DNA from: Alphaproteobacteria bacterium
Lineage (GTDB): Bacteria; Pseudomonadota; Alphaproteobacteria; UBA6615
Length of the DNA stretch: 64,000 nt
Assembly (NCBI GenBank): GCA_021774445.1
Contig: JAJFJA010000019.1
Coordinates: forward strand, 124,001 to 188,000
Direction of reading: 5' to 3'
Shown here: positions 1 through 7,599 of the stretch, piece by piece
How the letters are laid out: every line of letters begins with the position of its first letter
Numbering within the stretch: position 1 is the stretch's first letter
Made by a program: the position numbers and the translations under genes
Notes under the pieces: model-generated
The model's input: only the letters and a program-made list of their open reading frames with translations
Told to the model about the DNA's origin: nothing
The model's database searches: none

Positions 1-172
1 ATGCCGGTTCGACAACACAAAGAACAGCACTGGCCGATACCGCGGCGTCGACCGCATTGCCGCCGCGGCGCAGGATGTCGACCGCCGCCAGACTGGCAAG
101 GGGATGCGAACTCGCGGCCATGCCGTTGGCAGCATGGACCGTTGAGCGGCCGGGTTGTTGGAAATCGCGCAT
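1..172 (-). CDS. ggt: Gamma-glutamyltransferase, N-terminal part (cut by window edge)
   Basis: Only the first 57 codons are present; the gene runs off the left edge. The translated start contains the stretch [20 protein letters not shown] followed by [17 protein letters not shown] and VVEP, which is the conserved N-terminus of gamma-glutamyltransferases, Ntn hydrolases that transfer or hydrolyse the gamma-glutamyl group of glutathione and related compounds. The ATG at 172-170 has an AAGGA ribosome site about eight bases upstream. There is no clear signal peptide before the conserved block, so this may be one of the cytoplasmic GGT-like hydrolases rather than the periplasmic enzyme; the part seen cannot settle this. 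It lies 14 bp after the aspartate dehydrogenase gene in the same direction, so the two are probably cotranscribed. Confidence 0.88.
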   Translation of the reverse strand, partial: MRDFQQPGRSTVHAANGMAASSHPLASLAAVDILRRGGNAVDAAVSASAVLCVVEPA

Positions 173-186
173 GAATTAATCCTTGG

Positions 187-1005
187 CTAAGTGCCGACCC
201 GCATGGGTGCAACGAGGCCACGCAGGGTAGCCATGATGCTGAGCGGGGTCAGCCGGCCGGTCCTGGGGTTCTCGGCACTGGGAATGCCTTCGATGGTCAT
301 CTCGAAGCGGGCGCTGTCAGCCTCGATTTCGATATGATGGGTGTTGCGCACAATCGTCGGGTCAGCCCAAATGCGCAAGCGTGTACGGTCCGGCCCAATG
401 CCGGCCAAACTCAAGGCCGCCGCGACATTGACGTTCGCCGGGAAACCCTTGGCGCCGTCGCGTGCGCTGCCGTCGAATACCAGCATCGGCTCCGTCAGCC
501 CCGCAAGATCGATGCCATTTTCGACCAGATGCGGGGCGCCAACCAATCCGGCTGGCGGCTTGCGGGTGGTAATAGAGGCGCTGTGGATCTCGCCCTCGGC
601 CGCCGCACGGACTGCGTCGAGACCGAGTAACGCGCCCGTCGGTACAATAATGCGAGCCCCTGTTCGTGCCGCAAGTTCGATCAGGTCCGGGCGCCCGAGG
701 AGGGCGCCGACGCTCGCCGGCACGAAGACGCGCCCGGCGCGAATCGACGGTTCGGCAACTTCGTCAAAAACCGCCGGCGGGGCACATTCGACAACAATAT
801 CCGCAATATCCGCCAATTCATGGAGAGCGACCACAGGGACAGGGCGACGGAAGTCGCCCATGCGGCGCCGGGCGCCGGCGGTGTCCCGTACCGAAATGGC
901 AACCAACTCAAGGTCAGGAATACTTGCTGCGTCCAGCCGCGCCGCCACGGGATGGCCAATCGCGCCGAAACCCGCCAAACCAACGGTTCTTAGCCTAGTC
1001 GTCAT
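187..1005 (-). CDS. Putative L-aspartate dehydrogenase (NadX/AspDH family)
   Basis: This 272-residue protein has an N-terminal Rossmann motif GLAGFGAIG (residues 9-17) and the overall plan of the aspartate dehydrogenase family: a NAD(P)-binding half, the segment VPTGALLGLDAVRAA near residue 121, and a C-terminal dehydrogenase half with KGFPANVNVAAALSLAG. Family members convert L-aspartate to oxaloacetate or iminoaspartate with NAD(P). Some feed NAD synthesis; others act in amino-acid catabolism. No nadA or nadC gene is adjacent, and the neighbour is a gamma-glutamyltransferase, so a catabolic or amino-donor role is as likely as NAD synthesis. The ATG is preceded by AAGGAAA. The length is normal for the family. 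Function comes from family resemblance only. Confidence 0.82.
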   Translation of the reverse strand: MTTRLRTVGLAGFGAIGHPVAARLDAASIPDLELVAISVRDTAGARRRMGDFRRPVPVVALHELADIADIVVECAPPAVFDEVAEPSIRAGRVFVPASVGALLGRPDLIELAARTGARIIVPTGALLGLDAVRAAAEGEIHSASITTRKPPAGLVGAPHLVENGIDLAGLTEPMLVFDGSARDGAKGFPANVNVAAALSLAGIGPDRTRLRIWADPTIVRNTHHIEIEADSARFEMTIEGIPSAENPRTGRLTPLSIMATLRGLVAPMRVGT

Positions 1006-1039
1006 GGTTTCCTTGATGTGCCCACGATGGGCTTAATAC

Positions 1040-1052
1040 GTAATAAAATTAC
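1040..1052. promoter_or_regulatory. Short AT-rich inverted repeat upstream of the aspartate dehydrogenase gene
   Basis: GTAAT and ATTAC arms surround an AAA centre, 35 bp before the start of the aspartate dehydrogenase gene and about 180 bp before the HU gene. Size and place fit an operator for a small dimeric repressor, but so short a repeat can arise by chance in AT-rich DNA. No regulator gene lies beside it. Confidence 0.2.
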
Positions 1053-1230
1053 TCGATCGTCGTCTGCGGAGGGCGTATTCGATGAGGTGAATGAGGATAG
1101 ACCCCGGCACAATAGCGTTGCAAGCGAGCGCCAGACGAGTGGAAAGCGGCCTTGGCCCACGATTTATGCTGGCCCACTGTGGCAAATCACGCTAATGCAC
1201 TACCCCTTAGTTGGATCATTGAGGAGTCTC

Positions 1231-1506
1231 ATGAATAAGAACGATCTTGCCGCGGCCGTCGCACGGGACTGCGATCAAAGCGTTGCCGGCGCCGCGAATG
1301 TTGTCGATGCGATCTTTGACGTAATTTCCCAGGCCCTTCAGTCCGGGGACGAGGTAAAAATCGCCGGGTTCGGTTCGTTCAGCGTGGCCAATCGCGCCGC
1401 GCGCTCCGGGCGCAACCCGCGAACGGGCGAAGCCATTACGATTTCGGCTAGCCGTCAGCCTAAATTCAAGGCTGGCAAGGCGCTAAAGGACGCTGTTAAC
1501 GGCTGA
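1231..1506 (+). CDS. HU family DNA-binding protein
   Basis: The 91-residue product is a full-length HU/IHF-type nucleoid protein: N-terminal helices (MNKNDLAAAVARDCDQS), the core GDEVKIAGFGSFSV, and the DNA-binding arm SGRNPRTGEAITISASRQPK, ending with FKAGKALKDAVNG. HU dimers bend DNA and organise the nucleoid. The ATG at 1231 is preceded by GAGGAG (1221-1226). The frame stays open upstream to 1018, but that extension has no HU similarity and no ribosome site, so the shorter start is preferred. The arm sequence is HU-like rather than IHF-like. It stands alone on the plus strand. Confidence 0.95.
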   Translation: MNKNDLAAAVARDCDQSVAGAANVVDAIFDVISQALQSGDEVKIAGFGSFSVANRAARSGRNPRTGEAITISASRQPKFKAGKALKDAVNG

Positions 1507-1524
1507 TTTTAACGGTGCGGCCCC

Positions 1525-1567
1525 GGCCACCCTCGGGTGGTCGAGGGCACACACCGGCGATTTTTTT
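1525..1567 (+). terminator. Possible terminator after the HU gene
   Basis: Two alternative GC hairpins (CCACC/GGTGG at about 1527-1540, or CCCTCG/CGAGGG at 1530-1547) lie about 20 bp after the HU stop. A run of seven T follows at 1561-1567, but 13 or more bases beyond the stem, so the geometry is not ideal for an intrinsic terminator. Confidence 0.4.
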
Positions 1568-1719
1568 GCGGGGCAGTTGTCTGATTGCACGCAACGTCTA
1601 TTTATAGTAGAAGAACTACCGCCCATTCTCGAACAGCTTAGCCCCTCTTAACAGCGGCTTACGGCTATGCGGCGTGGTATCTAGTGGTTTTAGGCAGACT
1701 ATTGTTGGGATGAATTAAT

Positions 1720-2436
1720 ATGGCTAATGTCAAGGGCGCACAGAGCCCAACCCGAATCCTTTGCGTAGATGATGAGTGGATCGTCCGCGCGGGCCTAAAT
1801 CACCTGTTGGCGCAGAAGCCAAACACTGAAATTACCGGCATGGCCAGTGTCGAGGAAGCGGTAGCGGCGATTGCCGCGGGAAATGACTACGACCTTATCA
1901 TTCTTGACTTGAAGCTGCCGGATACGAAGCCATTCGCGGGCCTGAGCGAACTGCATCAGATGGCGCCGACGGTGCCGATTATCGTGTTCTCCGTTTACGA
2001 CACACGCGAGGATGTGCTGACGGCCATCCAGCACGGAGCCATGGGCTATCTAACCAAGGCAACGCCGGGACAGGATATCAAGGACGCGGTGACTCGCGTG
2101 CTTGCAGGCGAGGTCTGGCTGCCGCGCTCGCTGCTCGCCATGGACAACGTGCAGCGTGTGGGCGAGCCGAGGCGTGAGTTTGTGGCGGAGAGAACATCAA
2201 ACGTCGAACCAACGGATGCGGCAAGCAGCCTGACCAGGCGCCAGCGCGAGATCTTCAATCTGCTCGCCGAAGGTAAATCGAATCGGCAGATCGCGTACGA
2301 TATCGGCATATCAGAGCACACGGTTAGGGTTCATATGACGGCGATCCTGCGGTCGTTGGGCGTGCGAAACCGCACACAGGCGGCAGTTATGGCCGCTGCG
2401 GCTCAAGGCGCGCAAGCCGAACACGCCTCTAACTGA
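1720..2436 (+). CDS. NarL/LuxR-type response regulator
   Basis: This 238-residue two-domain regulator starts with a receiver domain (about 11-130): acidic pair DD at 17-18, phospho-acceptor Asp63 in ILDLKLPD, and Lys113 in GYLTKATP. After a linker of about 40 residues comes a LuxR-type helix-turn-helix (about 171-222): LTRRQREIFNLLAEGKSNRQ, IAYDIGISEHTVRVHM and the dimer helix LRSLGVRNRTQA. Phosphorylation by a histidine kinase should control DNA binding. No kinase gene lies next to it, so it is an orphan here. It resembles regulators linked to sensory or light signalling in alphaproteobacteria, but the target is unknown. It has its own gap on both sides. Confidence 0.92.
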   Translation: MANVKGAQSPTRILCVDDEWIVRAGLNHLLAQKPNTEITGMASVEEAVAAIAAGNDYDLIILDLKLPDTKPFAGLSELHQMAPTVPIIVFSVYDTREDVLTAIQHGAMGYLTKATPGQDIKDAVTRVLAGEVWLPRSLLAMDNVQRVGEPRREFVAERTSNVEPTDAASSLTRRQREIFNLLAEGKSNRQIAYDIGISEHTVRVHMTAILRSLGVRNRTQAAVMAAAAQGAQAEHASN

Positions 2437-2480
2437 CCATCCGTTGCGTCGCTGAGCCTTCCGATCCGCCGACCGCTGAA

Positions 2481-2512
2481 GCGGCCCCTGGGCATGAGCC
2501 CATAGGGGCCGT
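2481..2512 (+). terminator. GC-rich hairpin after the response regulator gene
   Basis: CGGCCCCT pairs with AGGGGCCG, with an inner GGGC/GCCC pairing and a small loop, 45-75 bp after the response-regulator stop and 38 bp before the HlyU start. The stem is strong, but only TT follows it. It may act as a Rho-assisted or partial terminator. Confidence 0.5.
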
Positions 2513-2550
2513 TACTATGCTGGGCCAAGAGCACGGATGGGAGGGCCCTA

Positions 2551-2865
2551 ATGGCAGATAACGGGAACGGCAAAAAAGGCATTGCGGCGCGACTAGCCGG
2601 CCTGTTCAAGGGCGGTCCGCCGAGCGCCGAAGCCGCGGCACCAGGCGAGGACTACAAAGGTTTCGAAATCAGCGCCGACCCGATGCGTCAGGGAAGCGGT
2701 TGGGTGACTGCCGGCTACATTCGCAAAACAGTTGCAGGCGAAGTGAAGGAACACCGCTTCGTACGCGCTGACACGCATACGTCGCGCGATGAAGCGATTG
2801 CCTTCTCTATCCGCAAGGCCAAGCAGATCGTAGACGAGCAGGAAAAGACTCTGTTCAGCGATTAG
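2551..2865 (+). CDS. HlyU family protein
   Basis: The 104-residue product matches the HlyU family: a short N-terminal helix (IAARLAGLFKGG), then EDYKGFEISADPMRQ, GWVTAGYIRKTVAGEVKEHR, FVRADTHTSRDEA and the C-terminal FSIRKAKQIVDEQ. In Vibrio, HlyU activates haemolysin genes by countering H-NS. In alphaproteobacteria these small proteins are common and their role is mostly unknown. GGGAGG at 2539-2544 precedes the ATG. No toxin gene is nearby, so a virulence role should not be assumed. Confidence 0.85.
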   Translation: MADNGNGKKGIAARLAGLFKGGPPSAEAAAPGEDYKGFEISADPMRQGSGWVTAGYIRKTVAGEVKEHRFVRADTHTSRDEAIAFSIRKAKQIVDEQEKTLFSD

Positions 2866-3027
2866 GAGCATTGCCGTGCTTCGCCAGACGTCCGTTCGAC
2901 GGCCGGTGGGGCCTAGGCCGGGTGTCGGGGCTTGGCCTGCATCTCACTCCTAGTTGAATAGGAATGACCCGCTTGAGGGCTGGCAACCGCTACAGTCGGC
3001 TGACATCTTCGCCTGGCGAGTTCGGTC

Positions 3028-3798
3028 ATGTTTCAAAGTTTCATGCGTATCTGGGCGAGTGACGGGCTTGCCACCGCCTTTTTGCAGGGGCTGGATTTCC
3101 TGTTGCCCGACTGGCTGTTTTGCGCCTCGGGCGGCGAGATCTTGCGGAAGGATCTGGTTCGTCCGCAGGCGGCGCCGCTTGCATTTCAGGTGCGTTGGGC
3201 CACAGCGGATGATCTGGCGCATCTGAAGCGCTTCGAGAGATACTATGGCACCGCTGAAAGCTGGATCGAGGCGGGCGACCGATGCGCGGTCGCCATATGC
3301 GACGGACAAGTCGCGGGGTTCGAATGCTATCGAGGCGGGGCCTACAGGCTGCCGACGAAGCCTTGGATCCGGGTCGATCTTGGCCAATACGGGTTGTGGA
3401 CCGTGTTCTCCTGCGTCGCACCGCCGTATCGCGGTCAGGGCGTTGCGCAAGATGTCCTGGCGTTCGCGGCTGTTGAGTTCCGGGCCGAAGGAATCAGCGC
3501 GATATACGACCATATTTTCGAGGCGGACGGCCGGGCGACCCGCGCGCACGCAAAGCGCGGATTCCTGCCAATTGACAGATGGCACATCAGCCGCGTCTTT
3601 GGTTACACACTGTTCCGAACGGCCTCGGATCGTCGGATTGGCCGTTGGTCGGTCTCGCGACCCCTCGTGGTACCGGCGAGCGGGAGCGTATATGGCCGGC
3701 CATCAGACGTTCGTTCGGTCCTTGGCCAGGCCGAGGGCATGATTACTCCCGCATCTGCGCCAGCGGGTGGGGCAACAGGTCCTGGGGTTCGATCTTAA
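3028..3798 (+). CDS. GNAT family N-acetyltransferase, paralogue 1
   Basis: The 256-residue protein has a GNAT core from about residue 50 (VRWATADDLAHLKRFERY) to 190, with the acetyl-CoA-binding motif VAPPYRGQGVAQDVL at about 130-145 and a later AHAKRGFLPIDRWHISRVFG segment. An N-terminal helix ends in the unusual LPDWLFCASGG. The same layout and motifs occur in the protein at 5261-5998, so the two are paralogues about 1.5 kb apart. The substrate is unknown. The C-terminal 60 residues (rich in Gly, Ala, Ser) do not match the sister protein, and their last 56 bases overlap the methyltransferase gene on the other strand. A frameshift or late stop at the 3' end is therefore possible. Confidence 0.75.
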   Translation: MFQSFMRIWASDGLATAFLQGLDFLLPDWLFCASGGEILRKDLVRPQAAPLAFQVRWATADDLAHLKRFERYYGTAESWIEAGDRCAVAICDGQVAGFECYRGGAYRLPTKPWIRVDLGQYGLWTVFSCVAPPYRGQGVAQDVLAFAAVEFRAEGISAIYDHIFEADGRATRAHAKRGFLPIDRWHISRVFGYTLFRTASDRRIGRWSVSRPLVVPASGSVYGRPSDVRSVLGQAEGMITPASAPAGGATGPGVRS

Positions 3799-4480
3799 GC
3801 CAAGCCATGCTGTTTTGCTCTTGAGCCGCCGGTTCGGTGATGTGGACCAAGGTAAAGCGCCGGCGGGGGACGAGTTCCAGCAGCTTGTCCGCGTTCGCCC
3901 GGCCGGCGGCCCCCAGCAGATGCTGCGGCACGATGCCGCGATTGAACATACCCACGAGTTGCTCGAGCAGTAGGTAGGACGGGTAGTAGGTCGAGGCAGA
4001 ATCGACATAGATCGACGATGCCGCACTCATGCGCGGCAGATAGGTGGCGAACAGCCCGATGATACCCTGAGGATCATGTCGAAAATCGCTGAACAGCAGG
4101 TCGATCGAGCTGTTTGGTGCCGGATAGGGCGGCACGCTGGCTTCGATAAGCGTGATGTTATCGGCGACCCCCAACGCACGGGCTTGGCCGCGGATGTAGT
4201 CTCCGTAGCCGGGCGTGCCGTCTCCGGCACGGCGGCGAACGCCGTCATGCAGACTGGTGGTCGGCCAGTGGCTGCCGTCATCGACGGTCCAGACGTGACC
4301 GACACCGTTCTCCTTCACGGCCTGAGCCATGAGATATGCGCAGGTGCCGAGGCCGGCGCCCAGCTCAAGCACCACCTCCGGCCGCTGCAGGCGCACCATG
4401 GCGTAGAGATAGATCGATGAGACGTCGGTGCCATATTCCGGGCCGAGGTCTCTGGCATATTCGAGAAGTTCCGGCGTCAT
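3743..4480 (-). CDS. Class I SAM-dependent methyltransferase (O-methyltransferase-like)
   Basis: The 245-residue protein has a Rossmann methyltransferase fold: motif I VVLELGAGLGTCAYLMAQAV at about residues 36-55, an acidic motif II region (VWTVDDGSHW, about 63-72), NITLIEASVPPYP, and the post-strand-4 motif SSIDLLFSDFRHDPQG. This resembles catechol-O-methyltransferase-like or cephalosporin-hydroxylase-like enzymes, and the substrate cannot be told. The ATG at 4480 follows AAGGACGA. It is convergent with the first GNAT gene and overlaps its 3' end by 56 bp. Lying between two sister acetyltransferases, it may share their pathway. Confidence 0.75.
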   Translation of the reverse strand: MTPELLEYARDLGPEYGTDVSSIYLYAMVRLQRPEVVLELGAGLGTCAYLMAQAVKENGVGHVWTVDDGSHWPTTSLHDGVRRRAGDGTPGYGDYIRGQARALGVADNITLIEASVPPYPAPNSSIDLLFSDFRHDPQGIIGLFATYLPRMSAASSIYVDSASTYYPSYLLLEQLVGMFNRGIVPQHLLGAAGRANADKLLELVPRRRFTLVHITEPAAQEQNSMAWLKIEPQDLLPHPLAQMRE

Positions 4481-4657
4481 TTAGAGTCGTCCTTGTCGCC
4501 CGGGTCGGTATATCGGGGCAGACCCGGACTGCCAAGCAGCCGACGTTCACGATAGCTGGACGATAGGCTAAACAGGCATCCTCTGGTCTAATCAAAGATC
4601 GCACCTATGTTACCGTCAACGTTTCTAGCCCTAGTTGCAGGAGAGTGAGAAGGAACC

Positions 4658-5143
4658 ATGATCAAGGGACTTCACCACAACGCCTATCGTTGCAAAGATT
4701 CCGAGGAAACCCGTAAATTCTACGAGGATTTCCTCGGACTGCCCCTTGCCGGGGTGTTGGAGATCAAGGAAAGCAAGACCGGACGCCAGACCAACGCGCT
4801 ACATACCTTCTACGAAATGGACAACGGCTCGTATCTGGCGTTTTTCGAAGTCCCGGATACAGCGTTCGAGTTCAAGGATCAGCACGATTACGACCTGCAT
4901 ATCGCCCTGGAAGTTGAGCATGACGTACTGGCGCCGATGATGGCCAAGGGTAAGGAAAATGGTGTCGAGACGCGCGGCGTGGCGGACCATCGCTTTATCG
5001 ACTCAATCTATTTCCGCGATCCCAACGGCTACGTCATCGAGCTGACAGCGAAACGCCCGAACCACGACGAGGCGATGGACCCGAGCCAGAACAGCGCCAG
5101 GTCAAAACTGGATGCTTGGCAGCAGAGTAAGGCACCGATTTAG
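4658..5143 (+). CDS. VOC family (glyoxalase/dioxygenase-like) protein
   Basis: The 161-residue protein shows the vicinal-oxygen-chelate fold: IKGLHHNAYRCKDSEETRKF at the start, with a possible metal ligand His5 or His6, a central DLHIALEVEH strand and the closing RDPNGYVIELTAKRP motif, whose Glu is the usual last metal ligand. Members isomerise, cleave or detoxify small molecules using a divalent metal. Family membership is clear; the substrate is not. The ATG is preceded by AAGGAA. It is 117 bp upstream of the second GNAT gene on the same strand. Confidence 0.82.
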   Translation: MIKGLHHNAYRCKDSEETRKFYEDFLGLPLAGVLEIKESKTGRQTNALHTFYEMDNGSYLAFFEVPDTAFEFKDQHDYDLHIALEVEHDVLAPMMAKGKENGVETRGVADHRFIDSIYFRDPNGYVIELTAKRPNHDEAMDPSQNSARSKLDAWQQSKAPI

Positions 5144-5260
5144 CCTTACGAGAGATCCGCAGCCCGTCAGAATTGAAGAAAAGGAGCTACCACTAACGGC
5201 CGGTAATCTCGCGTCGTACCCTCGGGCTATAGTGTGGCTGTCAGGGCTGGGGGGGGCAGC

Positions 5261-5998
5261 GTGCGAATCGTCGCGAAGTTCAGGCGGCTATTGGCCGAAG
5301 AGGGTGCGGTTGCGGCCCTGGTGCAGGCGCTGAACTATGTCACGCCGGACTGGCTGTTCTGCGCTTATTGTGGATATGTCACACGGAACGACCTGACCGC
5401 ACTGCCGGGCTATCGGGGCACGGAAGTCGTGCGATGGGCGACACCGGAGGATCTGCACGATCTCAAGCGTTTCGAACCGTATTGCGACGATCTGCCCGGC
5501 TGGATAGCGCGCGGCGACCGCTTCGTGGTGGCCTTGCGGGACGGTGAAATTGTCGGGTTCGAGAACTACCAGGGGCGCATGCACCGCTTTGTACCGGTGC
5601 CTTGGGTCTGCGTCGATTTGGCCGACGATGAGTTGTGGGCCGTGTTCTCCCTGGTTGATCCCAGATTTCGAGGCCAAGGTATTGTCGGGGATCTGGTGAA
5701 CTTCGCCAGTGCGCAACTGCGCAAGGACGGCTATAGGTTTATTCACGGCCATACCGCGAAAGGCGACGCCTCGGCCGCCCGAGCGCATACGAAACGCGGC
5801 TTCCTGTCGATCGATAATTGGCGCATTTACCGAGTCTCCGGCACGACCTATTTTTCCTCACGGCTGGTGAGCCTCAAGGGGCGATGGACACACGACCAGG
5901 CGCTAAAAGTGCGGGTCAAAGACGCATCGGGCGGAATCGCCCCGGCGGAGCGCGACAGCAGCCGCAAGGCGGACCTGACCCTAGCGCCTACCGCGTAG
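5261..5998 (+). CDS. GNAT family N-acetyltransferase, paralogue 2
   Basis: This is the sister of the protein at 3028-3798. Shared landmarks are PDWLFCA near residue 32, VRWATPEDLHDLKRFEPY, the acetyl-CoA motif VDPRFRGQGIVGDLVNFA and RAHTKRGFLSIDNWRIYRVS. The GTG at 5261 is chosen because a G-rich ribosome site (5249-5256) precedes it and it aligns with the start of the sister protein; an upstream GTG at 5234 has neither support. The protein is about 245 residues. The acetyl acceptor is unknown. The last 11 bases overlap a small minus-strand gene. No Cys-based catalysis is expected; the shared Cys in WLFC may be structural. Confidence 0.8.
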   Translation: MRIVAKFRRLLAEEGAVAALVQALNYVTPDWLFCAYCGYVTRNDLTALPGYRGTEVVRWATPEDLHDLKRFEPYCDDLPGWIARGDRFVVALRDGEIVGFENYQGRMHRFVPVPWVCVDLADDELWAVFSLVDPRFRGQGIVGDLVNFASAQLRKDGYRFIHGHTAKGDASAARAHTKRGFLSIDNWRIYRVSGTTYFSSRLVSLKGRWTHDQALKVRVKDASGGIAPAERDSSRKADLTLAPTA

Positions 5999-6266
5999 CC
6001 CCCTCCTCCGGCAACCCGTCGCGGCGCACGCGCCACCATGCGGAGAGGCAGTCGCCAGCGCCGGGGTTGACGATCCCGCGCAGCAGGAACTGGGCGCGAA
6101 TACGGGTTCTCACAATCGTCTCGGGCAGGCTCGATTGGCGACCGGCGTCGACCTGTAGCCAATCGCATGGGTGCAGGCTGCCGTAACGAATCTGAGTCGC
6201 CGCGGCGGCGGCGGCGAGTAGTAAGATAACGATCGCCGCGTAGGCTCCTATCGCTGTGGCACGCAT
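5988..6266 (-). CDS. Small conserved-looking membrane-anchored protein, function unknown
   Basis: A 92-residue product from the ATG at 6266: one N-terminal hydrophobic helix (AIGAYAAIVILLLAAAAAAT, residues 5-24), then about 65 polar residues with two cysteines (in LHPCDW and AGDCLSAWW) and ending DGLPEEGATR. The frame is open to 6374, but the extra 36 residues look non-coding. The layout suggests a type II membrane protein or an uncleaved signal anchor with a small periplasmic domain held by a disulfide. It resembles short uncharacterised proteins I associate with alphaproteobacteria, but I cannot name a family. It converges with the GNAT gene and is divergent from the amidohydrolase gene. 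Confidence 0.6.
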   Translation of the reverse strand: MRATAIGAYAAIVILLLAAAAAATQIRYGSLHPCDWLQVDAGRQSSLPETIVRTRIRAQFLLRGIVNPGAGDCLSAWWRVRRDGLPEEGATR

Positions 6267-6383
6267 GGCGCAAATGTAGCCGATGGCGGGCGAAAATGTC
6301 AGCCGGTAGAAGCCGGGACCAACGTGCCGTCGCGGGTCGCCAAACGATCCCGGATGTGCGTCAATAGACGTCAATAGAGACCT

Positions 6384-7598
6384 GTGTGTATCCCAACCCT
6401 AGCGAAACTGTCTGCTGTGACCGAAAATACCTATGACTTACTTTTGAAGGGCGGGCGGGTTATCGATCCCCGCAACGGTGTCGACGGCGTTTTTGACGTG
6501 GCCATCAAAGCCGGTAGGATCGCCGCGGTTGAGGGCGCGATCGACGCCGCCACGGCGGAGCAAGTGCGAGACGTTGCGGACAAGATCGTCTGCCCGGGGC
6601 TGATCGACCTGCATACGCATGTCTATGACAAGGCGACGCCGCTTGGCGTCGATCCGGGGCGTGTTTCGCGCCGCTCCGTCGTCTCGACTCTGGTCGATGC
6701 GGGAAGCGCCGGCGCCGGCAATTTCGCCGGGTTGCGCGATTATGTTATCGCGCCAGCGCCGGTACGCATTCTGGCTTTCTTGAATATTTCCTTCCCCGGT
6801 ATTTTCGCCTTCGGTCCGACGTTGATGTATGGCGAAGCCCGCATTCCGGAGTTGTTGGTCCCGGAGCTTTGCGCCAAGGTCATCGAGGCCAATCGCGATC
6901 TGTTGGTAGGCGTGAAAGTGCGTATGGGCGAAGTCACGTCCGGCGCGCTCGGCATGAAGGCCCTCGATTTGGCTATCGAGGCCGCGGAACTGGCCGGCGT
7001 GCCCCTGATGACACATATTGGATCGCCGCCGCCGACCTACGATGAGATCCTGGCAAGGATGCGGCCCGGGGACATCCTGACGCATTGCTTCCGCCCGGAG
7101 CCCAATGCACCGATAGCAGAGACCGGCGGCGTGCTCGATGCCCTTGTCACCGCAAGGGAACGCGGCGTGCTGTTCGATATCGGCCATGGTGCCGGTGCCT
7201 TTCATTTCCGCAGCGCTGAACAGGCCATCGGCAGCGGCTTCCCGCCGGATATCATCTCAAGTGACGTGCACACCCTTTCCATTAACGGGCCGGCCTTTGA
7301 CCTGCTGCACACCATGAGCAAGTTGGTGAATTGCGGGATTGCCCTGCCCGATGCCGTCGCCATGGCGACGGATGCGCCGGCGCGGGCGATGAGAAGACCA
7401 GACCTGGGACAACTCGGCGTGGGGGCCGTCGCCGACATCAGCGTGGTCGGCGAGATCGAGCGAGATTATGACTTTCGCGATGTGCGCGGCGAAACGCGGG
7501 CCGGTAAGATGCTGCTGGAGCCGGACGTGTTGATCGTCGGCGGGACAATCATCGAAGCGGACGCACGGCCGTTTGAAATCGTAGAGAAGGAGAATTGA
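6384..7598 (+). CDS. Amidohydrolase/deacetylase family metallohydrolase
   Basis: The roughly 400-residue protein has the amidohydrolase fold: an N-terminal sandwich YDLLLKGGRVIDPRNG, metal motif GLIDLHTHVYD (about 71-81), a Lys in VGVKVRMGE (probably carboxylated), MTHIGSPPPTY and HCFRPE as later metal His, and Asp in SSDVHTLSINGP. It ends with GAVADISVV and the second part of the sandwich. It looks like dihydroorotase-related amidohydrolases of the EF_0837/deacetylase group. It probably opens a cyclic amide or removes an acyl group. The start is uncertain: GTG at 6384 or GTG at 6417 (VTENTYDLL), neither with a strong ribosome site. It is followed after one base by the 2-hydroxyacid dehydrogenase, so the two form an operon. 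Confidence 0.85.
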   Translation: MCIPTLAKLSAVTENTYDLLLKGGRVIDPRNGVDGVFDVAIKAGRIAAVEGAIDAATAEQVRDVADKIVCPGLIDLHTHVYDKATPLGVDPGRVSRRSVVSTLVDAGSAGAGNFAGLRDYVIAPAPVRILAFLNISFPGIFAFGPTLMYGEARIPELLVPELCAKVIEANRDLLVGVKVRMGEVTSGALGMKALDLAIEAAELAGVPLMTHIGSPPPTYDEILARMRPGDILTHCFRPEPNAPIAETGGVLDALVTARERGVLFDIGHGAGAFHFRSAEQAIGSGFPPDIISSDVHTLSINGPAFDLLHTMSKLVNCGIALPDAVAMATDAPARAMRRPDLGQLGVGAVADISVVGEIERDYDFRDVRGETRAGKMLLEPDVLIVGGTIIEADARPFEIVEKEN

Positions 7599-7599
7599 C

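Noticed and set aside
2551..2865. HlyU as a sign of a haemolysin or virulence system
   Set aside because: No toxin or secretion genes are nearby, and alphaproteobacterial HlyU-like proteins occur widely without them.
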